Positions 27,707-35,429 of a DNA stretch of 64,000 nt are shown piece by piece. A program made the translations under genes and the position numbers. The stretch is from the NCBI RefSeq assembly GCF_051200875.1, contig NZ_CP195191.1, forward strand, positions 1,984,001 to 2,048,000, read 5' to 3'. The stretch comes from Pseudotabrizicola sp051200875 (GTDB lineage: Bacteria > Pseudomonadota > Alphaproteobacteria > Rhodobacterales > Rhodobacteraceae). Below the pieces are notes generated by a model. That model made no database searches. It had not been told where the DNA came from and was given only the letters and a program-made list of their open reading frames with translations. Each line of letters opens with the position of its first letter. The first letter of the stretch is position 1.

Positions 27707-28564
27707 ATGACCGATCTTTCGCCGGAATACCATTACAACGTGATTGCCCGTGCGCTGCGGCATATTGATGACGGCGGGCCGGGAATGACGCTGGACGCGC
27801 TTTCCAGCCAGATGGGCATGAGCCCCGCGCATTTTCAGCGCGTGTTCAGCCAGTGGGTTGGGGTCAGCCCAAAGCGTTATCAGCAATACCTGTCCTTGGA
27901 TCACGCCAAGCGGCTTTTGGAAACGCGGTTGTCGCTGATGGAAACGGCGGGCGAGGTCGGGCTTTCCGGAACCAGCCGGTTACATGATCTGTTCCTGACA
28001 TGGGAGGCAATGACGCCGGGCGATTATGCGCGTCAGGGGGAAGGTCTGACGATCTATTGGGGTTGGTTCGAAAGCCCGTTTGGCCCGGCGATCGTTATGG
28101 GCACCGAAAAAGGCATCTGCGGCATGGGCTTTGCCGCCGAGATGGGGGAAGAAGAGGCCTTTGCCGACCTGTTACGACGCTGGCCAAAGGCCAACTTCGT
28201 CGAAGACCCGATGATGCTGCGACCTTGGGTGCTGGCCGCGTTTGGCGCGAAAGAGGACGCAGCGAAAGCGCCCCTTTACCTGATCGGTGCTCCGTTCCAG
28301 ATCAAGGTTTGGGAGGCGCTTTTGAAAATCCCCTCGGGGCATGTCACCACCTATGGCGACATCGCCGAGGGGATCGGGCACCCAAAGGCGGTACGGGCGG
28401 TTGGCACAGCCGTGGGGCGCAACCCGATTTCTTGGCTGATCCCCTGTCATCGTGCCTTGCGCAAGGGGGGCGGCCTTGGCGGCTATCATTGGGGGCTGCC
28501 GGTCAAGCGGGCTTTGCTGGCTTGGGAATCCGCGCGGTCAGACGCACATGACACCGGAATGTGA
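27707..28564 (+). CDS. AraC-HTH / methylated-DNA-protein cysteine methyltransferase fusion
   Basis: A 285-residue Ada-like protein. Residues about 15-105 form an AraC-type helix-turn-helix domain (LDALSSQMGMSPAHFQRVF). Residues about 115-285 form the O6-alkylguanine transferase with the active-site Cys247 in PCHR, preceded by the HVTTYGDIAEGIG helix and followed by GGYHWGL. The N-terminal zinc phosphotriester-repair domain of Ada is absent. AAGGAG precedes the ATG. It repairs O6-methylguanine by suicide transfer; autoregulation is uncertain without the sensor domain. Confidence 0.93.
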   Translation: MTDLSPEYHYNVIARALRHIDDGGPGMTLDALSSQMGMSPAHFQRVFSQWVGVSPKRYQQYLSLDHAKRLLETRLSLMETAGEVGLSGTSRLHDLFLTWEAMTPGDYARQGEGLTIYWGWFESPFGPAIVMGTEKGICGMGFAAEMGEEEAFADLLRRWPKANFVEDPMMLRPWVLAAFGAKEDAAKAPLYLIGAPFQIKVWEALLKIPSGHVTTYGDIAEGIGHPKAVRAVGTAVGRNPISWLIPCHRALRKGGGLGGYHWGLPVKRALLAWESARSDAHDTGM

Positions 28565-28674
28565 TCGGCGAAACATTGCTGAAAAAGGCGTGGGAACTGT
28601 TTGGCTCTCTCTTGCGTTGGTATAACAGAGTGACCCCGGCAAGGACTGGGGATGAAATGCAAGAGGCGGCAGAC

Positions 28675-29331
28675 ATGATTTTCAAGACCCCCCTTCTGGT
28701 CGCAACCGCGTCGTTGATGGCGCTGACGGCCTGTGTGGACCCGAATGCCTATCCCGACGATCCGAATGCGCGTGCCAAGAACGGCGCGATCATTGGCGGT
28801 TTGGCCGGCGCTCTGGCCGGGGCCAATGCCAAGGGTGATGACAAGCTGGCGAAGGCCGTTGTTGGCGGCGCCATCGGCGCGGCAATCGGTGGTGCTATTG
28901 GCGCATCGCTTGACCAGCAGGCGGCGGAACTGCGCGGGTCGATCAGCAACCCGAACGTCACGGTGACGAACCACGGCAGCTATCTGACCGTGAACATGCC
29001 GCAGGATCTGCTGTTTGCCGTCGACAGCGCTTCGGTCCGCCCGGACCTTCGCGCCGATCTTGGCAGCGTGGCACAAAGCCTGATCCGCTATCCAAACAGC
29101 CGGATCGAAGTTGTCGGCCATACCGACAATACCGGCAGCGCCGCCTATAACTATGATCTGTCGCAACGCCGCGCCAATGCGGTCGCTGGCGTCCTGAATC
29201 AGAATGGCGTGCCCTATGGCCGGATCACCACGATTGGACGTGGATTCGACCAGCCGATCGCTTCGAACGCGACCCCGCAGGGCCGTGCGCAGAACCGCCG
29301 CGTGGAAATCATCATCCGCCCGACGCAGTAA
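28675..29331 (+). CDS. OmpA-family lipoprotein (YiaD-like)
   Basis: A 218-residue outer-membrane lipoprotein. The signal peptide ends at a lipobox LTAC (Cys near 20). Next come glycine-zipper stretches (AIIGGLAGALAGA and GGAIGAAIGGAIGAS, residues about 37-80). The OmpA-like peptidoglycan-binding domain fills the C-terminal half, with LLFAVDSASVRPD, VVGHTDNTGS and LSQRRANAV. It probably links the outer membrane to peptidoglycan. A ribosome site GAGG precedes the ATG, and a strong terminator follows. Confidence 0.92.
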   Translation: MIFKTPLLVATASLMALTACVDPNAYPDDPNARAKNGAIIGGLAGALAGANAKGDDKLAKAVVGGAIGAAIGGAIGASLDQQAAELRGSISNPNVTVTNHGSYLTVNMPQDLLFAVDSASVRPDLRADLGSVAQSLIRYPNSRIEVVGHTDNTGSAAYNYDLSQRRANAVAGVLNQNGVPYGRITTIGRGFDQPIASNATPQGRAQNRRVEIIIRPTQ

Positions 29332-29350
29332 GCGGTCGTCCGTTTCGCGA

Positions 29351-29379
29351 AAGGGCTGGCTATACGCCAGCCCTTTTTC
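29351..29379 (+). terminator. Terminator of the OmpA-type lipoprotein gene
   Basis: A ten-base perfect stem (AAGGGCTGGC with its complement) around TATAC is followed by five T residues, 20 bases after the stop codon. Confidence 0.88.
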
Positions 29380-29414
29380 GTTTCTGCGTGTTTCTCCTTG
29401 TCGTGGCGCTGCTG

Positions 29415-29433
29415 TGGTCATAGATTTTGACCA
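29415..29433. promoter_or_regulatory. Candidate operator of the GntR/FadR regulator
   Basis: Inverted half-sites TGGTCA and TGACCA are separated by seven bases. TGGTC/GACCA half-sites are typical for FadR-class regulators. The site lies 20 bases before the start of such a regulator, so autoregulation is plausible. Confidence 0.45.
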
Positions 29434-29453
29434 ATCCAAGCGAGTGCTCGAAG

Positions 29454-30221
29454 ATGCCCTTCATGAAAATCCAAACAGAAAAGCTGTCTCAATCCGTGGT
29501 TCGTCAGATTGAGCAGTTGATCCTGCGTGGCATTTTGCGTCCGGGAGAACGGCTTCCGTCAGAGCGTGAATTGTCAGACCGACTGGGTGTTTCGCGCCCC
29601 TCTTTGCGCGATGCCGTTGCGGATTTGCAGGAGCGTGGGCTTTTGGTCAGCAAGGCCGGTGCTGGCATTTATGTGGCCGAAGTTCTGGGCTCGGCCTTTT
29701 CAGAGGCGCTGATCCAGCTTTTCGCGACGCATGACGAGGCGGTGTTCGACTACATCGCGTTCCGAAGGGATATGGAGGGACTGGCTGCCGAACGGGCAGC
29801 GCGTCTTGGGTCGGACACGGATTTGAAGGTGGTCGATGTTATTTTCCAGAAGATGGAGGCCGCGCATCTAAAGCGCGACCCGACCGACGAAGCCAGCCTA
29901 GATGCAGAGTTTCATTTGGCCATCATCGAGGCCAGTCACAACGTCATCATGCTGCATATGATGCGGTCTATGTATGATCTTCTGAAGCAGGGCGTGTTCT
30001 ACAATCGTCAGATGATGTTCAAGAACCGCACGACGCGGGACACGCTGCTGGATCAGCATCGCGCGATCAACAAGGGGCTGCAAGACCGTGATCCTGCTGC
30101 TGCCCGCGCGGCGGTCGAGGCACATCTGAGCTATGTCGAGCAGTCTTTGTCGGAACAGGTGAAGGCGGAACGGAACGAGGCCATCGCCCGCCAAAGGTTT
30201 GAACACGAACAACGGCGTTGA
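29454..30221 (+). CDS. FadR/PdhR-type GntR transcriptional regulator
   Basis: A 255-residue regulator with an N-terminal winged helix (RQIEQLILRGILRPGERLPSERELSDRLGVS, residues about 12-45) and a C-terminal FCD ligand domain (FHLAIIEASHN with its metal-binding His). This is the class of PdhR, LldR and GlcC, which respond to pyruvate, lactate or glycolate. The start MPFMKIQTEKL was preferred over a TTG nine codons earlier. A palindrome lies just upstream. Ligand is unknown; PdhR- or LldR-like function is inferred from sequence type. Confidence 0.85.
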   Translation: MPFMKIQTEKLSQSVVRQIEQLILRGILRPGERLPSERELSDRLGVSRPSLRDAVADLQERGLLVSKAGAGIYVAEVLGSAFSEALIQLFATHDEAVFDYIAFRRDMEGLAAERAARLGSDTDLKVVDVIFQKMEAAHLKRDPTDEASLDAEFHLAIIEASHNVIMLHMMRSMYDLLKQGVFYNRQMMFKNRTTRDTLLDQHRAINKGLQDRDPAAARAAVEAHLSYVEQSLSEQVKAERNEAIARQRFEHEQRR

Positions 30222-30234
30222 CCTGAAAAGCAAA

Positions 30235-30260
30235 AACCGGCCCATGGGCCGGTTCTTTTT
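30235..30260. terminator. Bidirectional terminator between GntR gene and atp operon
   Basis: A nine-base perfect stem (AACCGGCCC) with T-rich tracts on both sides: TTCTTTTT rightward, and TTTTTGC leftward. It can end the regulator transcript and the converging atpF transcript. Confidence 0.88.
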
Positions 30261-30281
30261 GTTTCGTCTGATCAGGTCAGA

Positions 30282-30839
30282 TCAGTGCAGCTTGGCATCA
30301 ACCTGCGCGATGGCGGCGTCGATCGAGGCCGCGGCCCCTTCGGCTGTCATCTGCTTGGCCAGCACTTCGCCAGCGGCGGCAACGGCAATCGAAATCGCCT
30401 TTTCACGCACTTCGCGAACGGCGCTGCCTTCGGCGGCGGCGATCTGCTCTTCGGCGGCGGCCAAACGGCGCGCGATCGAGTTCTTCAGATCAACCTTTGC
30501 CTGGGCGGCGGCGGCTTCTGCTTCCGACTTTGCGGCAGCGACGATCTGGTCGGCCTGCTCCTTGACCTCTTTCTGCTTGCGCTCATACGAGGCCAGCAGG
30601 GATTTGGCCTCTTCGCGCAGGGCGCGGGCCTCTTCCAGTTCGGTCTTGATCTGCTCGGCGCGCTTGTCCAGCAGGCCGGCGATCATGCCGGGAACCTTGA
30701 AGTACACAAGGATACCGACGAACACGAGGAACGAGATCATCACCACGAAGTCGGTGTTCTTCAGGCTGAAGAACGGACCCGAGGCAGCCAGAGCCGGCGT
30801 TGCGGTCAGGGCAAGAAGAACGGATGCAAATTTCATCAT
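30282..30839 (-). CDS. atpF: ATP synthase F0 subunit b
   Basis: A 185-residue peripheral-stalk subunit of the H+-translocating ATP synthase. An N-terminal signal-like stretch is followed by one membrane helix (about 30-50), then a long charged coiled coil rich in Ala, Glu and Lys. It is the last gene of atpI-atpB-atpE-b'-b, four bases after the b' gene. The F1 genes are not in this window, as is usual for Rhodobacter relatives where F0 and F1 form separate operons. Confidence 0.94.
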   Translation of the reverse strand: MMKFASVLLALTATPALAASGPFFSLKNTDFVVMISFLVFVGILVYFKVPGMIAGLLDKRAEQIKTELEEARALREEAKSLLASYERKQKEVKEQADQIVAAAKSEAEAAAAQAKVDLKNSIARRLAAAEEQIAAAEGSAVREVREKAISIAVAAAGEVLAKQMTAEGAAASIDAAIAQVDAKLH

Positions 30840-30843
30840 CGTC

Positions 30844-31413
30844 TTACCCTTTCAGCCTTGCGGTCACTGCCGTGGTCACCGAACGCGCATCGGCCTTGCC
30901 ACCCAAAGCGGTGACCAGTTCCTTGGCGGTTTCCTTGGCGACCTCGGTCACGGCTTCCAGTGCGCCAGAGCGGATTTCCGCGATGCGGGCTTCCGATTCA
31001 GCAGCCTTTGCCGAAATCTCGGTATCGGCCTTGGCCGTGGCGGCATCCAGTTCTTTCTGGATTTCGGCACGGGCGTCAGCCACGATCTTGTTCGCCTCTG
31101 CCTTCGCAGTGGCCAGTGCGTCGTGATAGGCCTTCTCAGCCTCGACGGCCTTTTGCTTCAGCTCTTCCGCAGCGGCCAGATCATTGGTGATCGTGCCACG
31201 ACGTTCGGCCAAAACCGCGCCAATGCGCGGAAGGGCGATGCGCGACAGGACGAGGAAGATCACGACCAGCGTGACGACCAGCCAGAAAACCTGGTTTGGC
31301 ATCCAGTCCACGCAGAGCTGCGGCATGCCGATGGCGCTGCCATGCTCATTGACGCAGGTGCCCACTTGGGCCGCGCCATGTGCCGCGTCTGTAGCGGTTG
31401 TTTCAGTAGACAT
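30844..31413 (-). CDS. ATP synthase F0 subunit b'
   Basis: A 189-residue second stalk subunit (b', also called AtpX/AtpG in this group), which pairs with subunit b to form a heterodimeric stator. The membrane helix is about residues 42-62 (FWLVVTLVVIFLVLSRIAL), followed by a long coiled coil. The short N-terminal extension with Cys residues is seen in Rhodobacterales. The gene lies between atpE and atpF. The 98-base gap to atpE contains competing hairpins. Confidence 0.93.
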   Translation of the reverse strand: MSTETTATDAAHGAAQVGTCVNEHGSAIGMPQLCVDWMPNQVFWLVVTLVVIFLVLSRIALPRIGAVLAERRGTITNDLAAAEELKQKAVEAEKAYHDALATAKAEANKIVADARAEIQKELDAATAKADTEISAKAAESEARIAEIRSGALEAVTEVAKETAKELVTALGGKADARSVTTAVTARLKG

Positions 31414-31441
31414 CTTGTCCTCCGTCGGACCCTTTGAACTT

Positions 31442-31485
31442 CGCCCCTAGAGACTCGGAAGGGGCGCCAAGGTATGGCGCGCCCC
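31442..31485 (-). promoter_or_regulatory. Alternative hairpins between atpE and the b' gene
   Basis: Read in transcript direction, three segments GGGGCGC, GCGCCCC and GGGGCG follow one another, so the middle segment can pair with either neighbour (31461-31485 or 31442-31466). Neither hairpin has a T tract. Intercistronic stems after the c-subunit gene can stabilise its mRNA, as known in other atp operons. Confidence 0.5.
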
Positions 31486-31511
31486 CCTTTCGTAAGGATT
31501 CGAAGTCTGGA

Positions 31512-31751
31512 TTAGACGGCGAACATCAGCAGCAGGGCGACGAGGAACGCGAAGATCCCCAGAGCTTCTGCGAAGGCGAGACCGATGAAGAGGGTCGCGG
31601 TCTGGCCACCAGCGGCCGACGGGTTGCGCAGGGCGCCGGCGAGGAAGTTCCCAGCAACGTTACCAACACCGATAGCAGCGGCGCCCGAACCGATGGCGGC
31701 CAGACCGGCGCCGATGAACTTGCCCATTGCTGCTGCAGCTGCGATTTCCAT
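31512..31751 (-). CDS. atpE: ATP synthase F0 subunit c
   Basis: A 79-residue proteolipid with two membrane helices joined by a polar loop containing RNP (residues 42-44). The proton-carrying carboxylate is Glu62 in FAEALGIF. The glycine-rich first helix (GAGLAAIGSGAAAIGVG) is typical of the c-ring. No Na+-binding signature residues are evident, so a proton ring is expected. The downstream hairpins suggest separate control of its high expression. Confidence 0.96.
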   Translation of the reverse strand: MEIAAAAAMGKFIGAGLAAIGSGAAAIGVGNVAGNFLAGALRNPSAAGGQTATLFIGLAFAEALGIFAFLVALLLMFAV

Positions 31752-31801
31752 TTTTGTGCTCCTTACGATGGAATGCGAGATTTGGTTGAAAGACGTACGT
31801 C

Positions 31802-32563
31802 TTAGTGGCCCGGATGCAGAGCATCCTTGAGGTAGACGCAGGTCAGGATGGTGAACACGTAGGCCTGAATGAAGGCCACGAGAACTTCGAGACCGTAGAT
31901 CGCCGTGATGGCGGCCACGGAGACCGGGCTGATCGCTGCAATCGCTGCGAAGCCGGCGAAAACCTTGATAACGGCGTGACCGGCCATGATGTTGCCAGCA
32001 AGACGGATCGAGTGGCTGACCGGACGCACGAAGTACGAGATGACTTCGATGATCGCGATGATCGGGCGCAGGATCAGCGGCGCATCCGACATCCAGAACA
32101 GGCCGAGGAAGTGCATCCCGTGCTTGAAGAAGCCGATTGCGGTGACCACGATGAACACGCCAAAGCCAAGAACGGCCGTCACGGCGATGTGCGAGGTGGT
32201 GGTGAACGACTTCGGCAAGAGGCCGAGGAAGTTTCCGAACAGGATGAAGAGGAACAGCGTCATGATGTAGGGGAAGTACTTCACCCCGTCATGGCCGGTA
32301 ACGTCTTCGATCATCTTGTAGACGAAGCCATACATGACCTCGGCAACCGACTGCACACGGGTCGGCACGATGGCGCGACCACGGGTGCCGATCACGAACA
32401 AAGCGACGATGCCCAGAACAGCAAGAGCCATCCACAGGGTCACGTTCGTCGGGGTGTACCAGTGCACCACACCATCATTGGTGAAGAGCGGCTTTACGAT
32501 GAACTGATCCAGCGGGTGAAAAACCAGTGCCGAACCTTCTTCGGTATTCGCTTCCGTTGCCAC
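31802..32563 (-). CDS. atpB: ATP synthase F0 subunit a
   Basis: A 253-residue membrane subunit that forms the proton half-channels next to the c-ring. The essential Arg is in the helix SHSIRLAGNIMAGH near residue 183, and the C-terminal helix carries IQAYVFTILTCVYL. About five to six membrane helices are visible. It lies two bases after atpI and 50 bases before atpE. Confidence 0.96.
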   Translation of the reverse strand: MATEANTEEGSALVFHPLDQFIVKPLFTNDGVVHWYTPTNVTLWMALAVLGIVALFVIGTRGRAIVPTRVQSVAEVMYGFVYKMIEDVTGHDGVKYFPYIMTLFLFILFGNFLGLLPKSFTTTSHIAVTAVLGFGVFIVVTAIGFFKHGMHFLGLFWMSDAPLILRPIIAIIEVISYFVRPVSHSIRLAGNIMAGHAVIKVFAGFAAIAAISPVSVAAITAIYGLEVLVAFIQAYVFTILTCVYLKDALHPGH

Positions 32564-32565
32564 GT

Positions 32566-32904
32566 TCAGTCTTCCTTTGCTTCGGCAGCCTCTTGGGCCA
32601 ACCGGCGATCTTGCACTTCCTTGGCCGAGCGCAGCATGGTTTTCACCCCTGCGGCAAAGCCGAACCCTATGAACAGCACCAGAAAGAACGGCATGGTCCC
32701 CAACAGAGTATCCAGCCCGTATCCGATGCCAAAGCCGATCCCAAGACCAGCCACAAGCTCGATGACCATCCGCCAGGCCAACTGCGCCTGAGAATAGTCT
32801 TTCTTCATGTGGTGGACGTCTTCCTTAGAGGTCTTGGCCTTTGCGATCCGGGCCTCAAGGTCCTTGAGACGGTCCTTGTCAGAGGTCAGATCAGGGTCAG
32901 ACAC
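32566..32904 (-). CDS. atpI: ATP synthase assembly protein AtpI
   Basis: A 112-residue small protein with two membrane helices (about residues 45-65 and 72-92; VAGLGIGFGIGYGLD) and charged ends. AtpI acts in c-ring assembly and is the first gene of F0 operons. The short acidic and basic N-terminal region is typical of alphaproteobacterial AtpI. A promoter candidate precedes it. Confidence 0.9.
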   Translation of the reverse strand: MSDPDLTSDKDRLKDLEARIAKAKTSKEDVHHMKKDYSQAQLAWRMVIELVAGLGIGFGIGYGLDTLLGTMPFFLVLFIGFGFAAGVKTMLRSAKEVQDRRLAQEAAEAKED

Positions 32905-32937
32905 AGGTCGGATATCCCATGAAGAATGTTGAGCCGG

Positions 32938-32966
32938 GTGCTAATGCCTTGGCGGCCCTGAGTCAA
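32938..32966 (-). promoter_or_regulatory. Candidate promoter of the atp F0 operon
   Basis: On the minus strand TTGACT is followed after exactly 17 bases by TAGCAC, about 35 bases before atpI. The -35 is strong; the -10 is weak. Similar TTGAC-type boxes with 17-base spacing precede rplS and ffh. Confidence 0.45.
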
Positions 32967-33068
32967 TAAGCCGTGATGGATCAGTTAATGCATGAATTTC
33001 AGCATGTTACGGCGAAATGGCGCTGTGTCGCAGGGGCTAAAGGTGCAAAAATCGCGGAATTCCCATAT

Positions 33069-33084
33069 TCAACCATCTGGTTGA
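33069..33084. promoter_or_regulatory. Candidate ArsR-type operator
   Basis: Perfect arms TCAACCA and TGGTTGA surround two bases. The palindrome is 85 bases before an ArsR-family gene. Operators of the form AACCAT-ATGGTT are known for this SdpR-like class. Confidence 0.5.
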
Positions 33085-33168
33085 TCTTATGCAGGCCTGC
33101 GTCTTTGGTCTGAAACGCTCAACCGGGCAGTTGACCTTTTCGGGCCAATCTGGCCTAGGATTGGGCCC

Positions 33169-33507
33169 ATGTCCGACCCGCTTTCCATCACTTTCGCAGC
33201 CCTTGCCGACCCGACTCGCCGGGCGATCCTTGCGATGCTTCTGGAAGACGATATGGCGGTGACCGATGTGGCCGCGCCCTTTGAAATGAGTCTCGCCGCG
33301 ATTTCAAAACATCTGAACGTTCTGGCCGAAGCCGGGCTGATCAGCCGCGAAAAGCGCGGCCGGGTGATCTGGTGCAAACTGGAGCCGGATGCGATGAAGC
33401 AGGCAAGTGTCTGGATGCAGGGCTTCGGTCAGTTCGATCCTGTGGATCTGGATGACTTCGAGCGGTTTTTGAGCAGCGAGTTGCGCGAAGACAGCGCCGA
33501 GGCGTGA
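33169..33507 (+). CDS. ArsR family transcriptional regulator
   Basis: A 112-residue winged-helix repressor of the SdpR-like branch. The N-terminal FAALADPTRRAILAMLLED is the family signature, and the recognition helix is within SLAAISKHLNVLAEAGLISRE. There is no metal-binding ELCVC cysteine motif, so metal sensing is unlikely. Such regulators often neighbour an SRPBCC (AHSA1) gene, but none follows here. A palindromic operator candidate lies upstream. Confidence 0.9.
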   Translation: MSDPLSITFAALADPTRRAILAMLLEDDMAVTDVAAPFEMSLAAISKHLNVLAEAGLISREKRGRVIWCKLEPDAMKQASVWMQGFGQFDPVDLDDFERFLSSELREDSAEA

Positions 33508-33510
33508 CCT

Positions 33511-33582
33511 CGCCGGGGGCGCTGCCCCCGCCGCTTTGCCGACGGCAAAGCGACTCCCCCGGGATATTTCGGCCAAAATAAA
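33511..33582 (+). repeat. GGATATTT-tailed palindromic repeat, copy b
   Basis: Two hairpins in tandem, GGGGGC-GCT-GCCCCC and CGCTTTGCC-GAC-GGCAAAGCG, are followed by CCCCCGGGATATTTCGGCC. It lies between the convergent arsR and matB genes and may terminate both. Same structure as the copy inside the CocE gene. Confidence 0.7.
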
Positions 33583-33586
33583 GGCA

Positions 33587-35098
33587 TCAGCCTTGTGTAA
33601 AGGTGTCTCCGAAGGTTTTCCGCAGTTCTGCCTTTTGCACCTTTCCCATGGTGTTGCGCGGTAGGGCATCAACGACAACATACGATTTTGGATGTTTGTA
33701 CTTGGCGAGATTTTCGGCCACGGCGGCTTTCACGGCGGTCAGGTCGATCTCGCAACCTTTTTGGCGGGCGAGAACAGCAAATACGCCTTCGCCGAAATCG
33801 GGATGGGGAAGACCCACGACCGCGCTTTCCAGAATACCGGGGAACGTGTCCAGCACCTCTTCAACTTCTTTTGGATAAACATTGAAGCCGCCGGTGATGA
33901 TCAGATCCTTGGCGCGGCCAACGATGGTGACATAGCCATCGGCGTCGCGGGTCGCGAGATCGCCCGTGATGAACCAGCCGTCATCCCGCAGTTCTTCGCG
34001 GGTTTTTTCCGGCATCTGCCAATAGCCCTGAAACACGTTCGGGCCACGCACCTCGATCACGCCAACCTCATTTTGGCCGACCTCGCGACCTTCAGCCATG
34101 ATACGAAGTTCAACCCCCGGAAGCGGGCGTCCGACCGTACCGGCACGCCGCTCGCCGTCATAGGGGTTCGAAGTGTTCATATTGGTTTCGGTCATGCCAT
34201 AACGTTCAAGGATGCGCAGACCAGTGCGTTCCTCGAAAGCGATGTGGGTTTCGGCCAAGAGCGGTGCCGAACCAGAGATGAACAAACGGAAATGGCCGAC
34301 AAGATCACGCGTCAGGCGCGGATCGTCCAATAGGCGGGTGTAAAAGGTCGGCACGCCCATCATCGTCGTGGCCTTCGGAAGGGCTGCAATCACCTGCTCC
34401 AAATCGAACCCGGGCAGAAAGATCATCTGGCCGCCGGTCAGAAGGCTGACATTCGAGGCCACAAAAAGCCCGTGCGTGTGAAAAATCGGCAGTGCGTGCA
34501 AAAGCACGTCCTGATCAGTAAAGCGCCAAAGATCCGCCAGAACCTGCGCGTTCGACAGAAGGTTCTCATGGCTGAGCATGGCGCCCTTTGACCGCCCTGT
34601 GGTTCCCGAGGTGTAAAGGATCGCGGCAAGATCGCGGCCTGTGCGCGCAACGGGCGTAAACTGGCCAGATTGATCCTTGGCCTTGTCCATCAACCCGCCA
34701 GCCCCGTCTGCCCCCATCGTCACAAGCTGGGCGCGGTTCTGTTCAGCAATGGGCTTCAGGGCTTCGGCCTTGGCGGGGTCGGCAACAAAGACGCGGGGCG
34801 TCGCATTACCCAAGAAATAGTCAACCTCCGTCGGCGTGTAAGCCGTGTTCAGCGGCAAAAACACTGCACCCACAGCCACCGTCGCTCCGTATAGCGCCAA
34901 GGCCTCGGGTGATTTCGCAACCTGCACGGCGACCCGATCGCCCGGTTCCACACCCAAGGTCACAAGCGCCCCGGCCAAGCGCGACGTCAGGTCAAAAAAG
35001 TCGGCCGCGGAAATCCGTCGGCCATCGGCCAGATGGATCAGGTCGCGCGACTGTCCGGCCAAGGGCCCGAACAGGGTATCAAACAGCAGGTTGCTCAT
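33587..35098 (-). CDS. matB: Malonyl-CoA synthetase
   Basis: A 503-residue ANL-superfamily ligase that makes malonyl-CoA from malonate, ATP and CoA. The AMP-binding P-loop is LYTSGTTGRSKGA, followed by YGMTETNMNT, the hinge region GRAKDLIITGGFNVYPKE, and the C-terminal catalytic Lys in LPRNTMGKVQK. RYGMTETNM is typical of MatB. The start with GGGAG upstream gives the known family length (about 504). No malonyl-CoA decarboxylase is next to it. A related short-chain acyl-CoA synthetase activity cannot be excluded. Confidence 0.9.
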   Translation of the reverse strand: MSNLLFDTLFGPLAGQSRDLIHLADGRRISAADFFDLTSRLAGALVTLGVEPGDRVAVQVAKSPEALALYGATVAVGAVFLPLNTAYTPTEVDYFLGNATPRVFVADPAKAEALKPIAEQNRAQLVTMGADGAGGLMDKAKDQSGQFTPVARTGRDLAAILYTSGTTGRSKGAMLSHENLLSNAQVLADLWRFTDQDVLLHALPIFHTHGLFVASNVSLLTGGQMIFLPGFDLEQVIAALPKATTMMGVPTFYTRLLDDPRLTRDLVGHFRLFISGSAPLLAETHIAFEERTGLRILERYGMTETNMNTSNPYDGERRAGTVGRPLPGVELRIMAEGREVGQNEVGVIEVRGPNVFQGYWQMPEKTREELRDDGWFITGDLATRDADGYVTIVGRAKDLIITGGFNVYPKEVEEVLDTFPGILESAVVGLPHPDFGEGVFAVLARQKGCEIDLTAVKAAVAENLAKYKHPKSYVVVDALPRNTMGKVQKAELRKTFGDTFTQG

Positions 35099-35276
35099 GG
35101 TTTTTGTCTCCCTGCCCCCTATCTGCCAGCCCGCGCAATTAAGCTCAAGTCCGGCAACAATCCGTTTCCACCCTGCCACCGGGGCGTCCACAGCTTGCCC
35201 AGATTTCGCCCCATGGGCGAGTGATCTTGTCTCTCAGGGGCAGTTGAACAAAGGTTTTAGCGCGCGGGAGGCCGAG

Positions 35277-35429
35277 ATGGCTTTGATTTTCACCCTGTTT
35301 AGCAAGTTCGGGCTGTTCGCCCCCAAGGCTGAAACGTCCGAGGCCTTTGACCTGCGCCTGACGCGCCTGCAAAGCCGCGAGTCCCGGCACCAACCCAAAG
35401 GGTCGATCTTCGTCAGAAGTCAGGTGTGA
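35277..35429 (+). CDS. Small hypothetical protein
   Basis: A 50-residue open frame beginning MALIFTLFSKFG with GGAGG five bases upstream. A hydrophobic N terminus is followed by a basic region with TSEAFDLRLTRLQSRESR and GSIFV near the end. The frame is open further upstream, but only this start has a ribosome site. Its 3' end overlaps the convergent mipZ gene by 17 bases. I recognise no family. Coding status is supported only by the ribosome site and protein-like composition. Confidence 0.45.
   Translation: MALIFTLFSKFGLFAPKAETSEAFDLRLTRLQSRESRHQPKGSIFVRSQV

Noticed and set aside
31805..32791. A 328-codon plus-strand frame opposite atpB and atpI
   Set aside because: His/Asp-rich shadow sequence of two certain ATP synthase genes.
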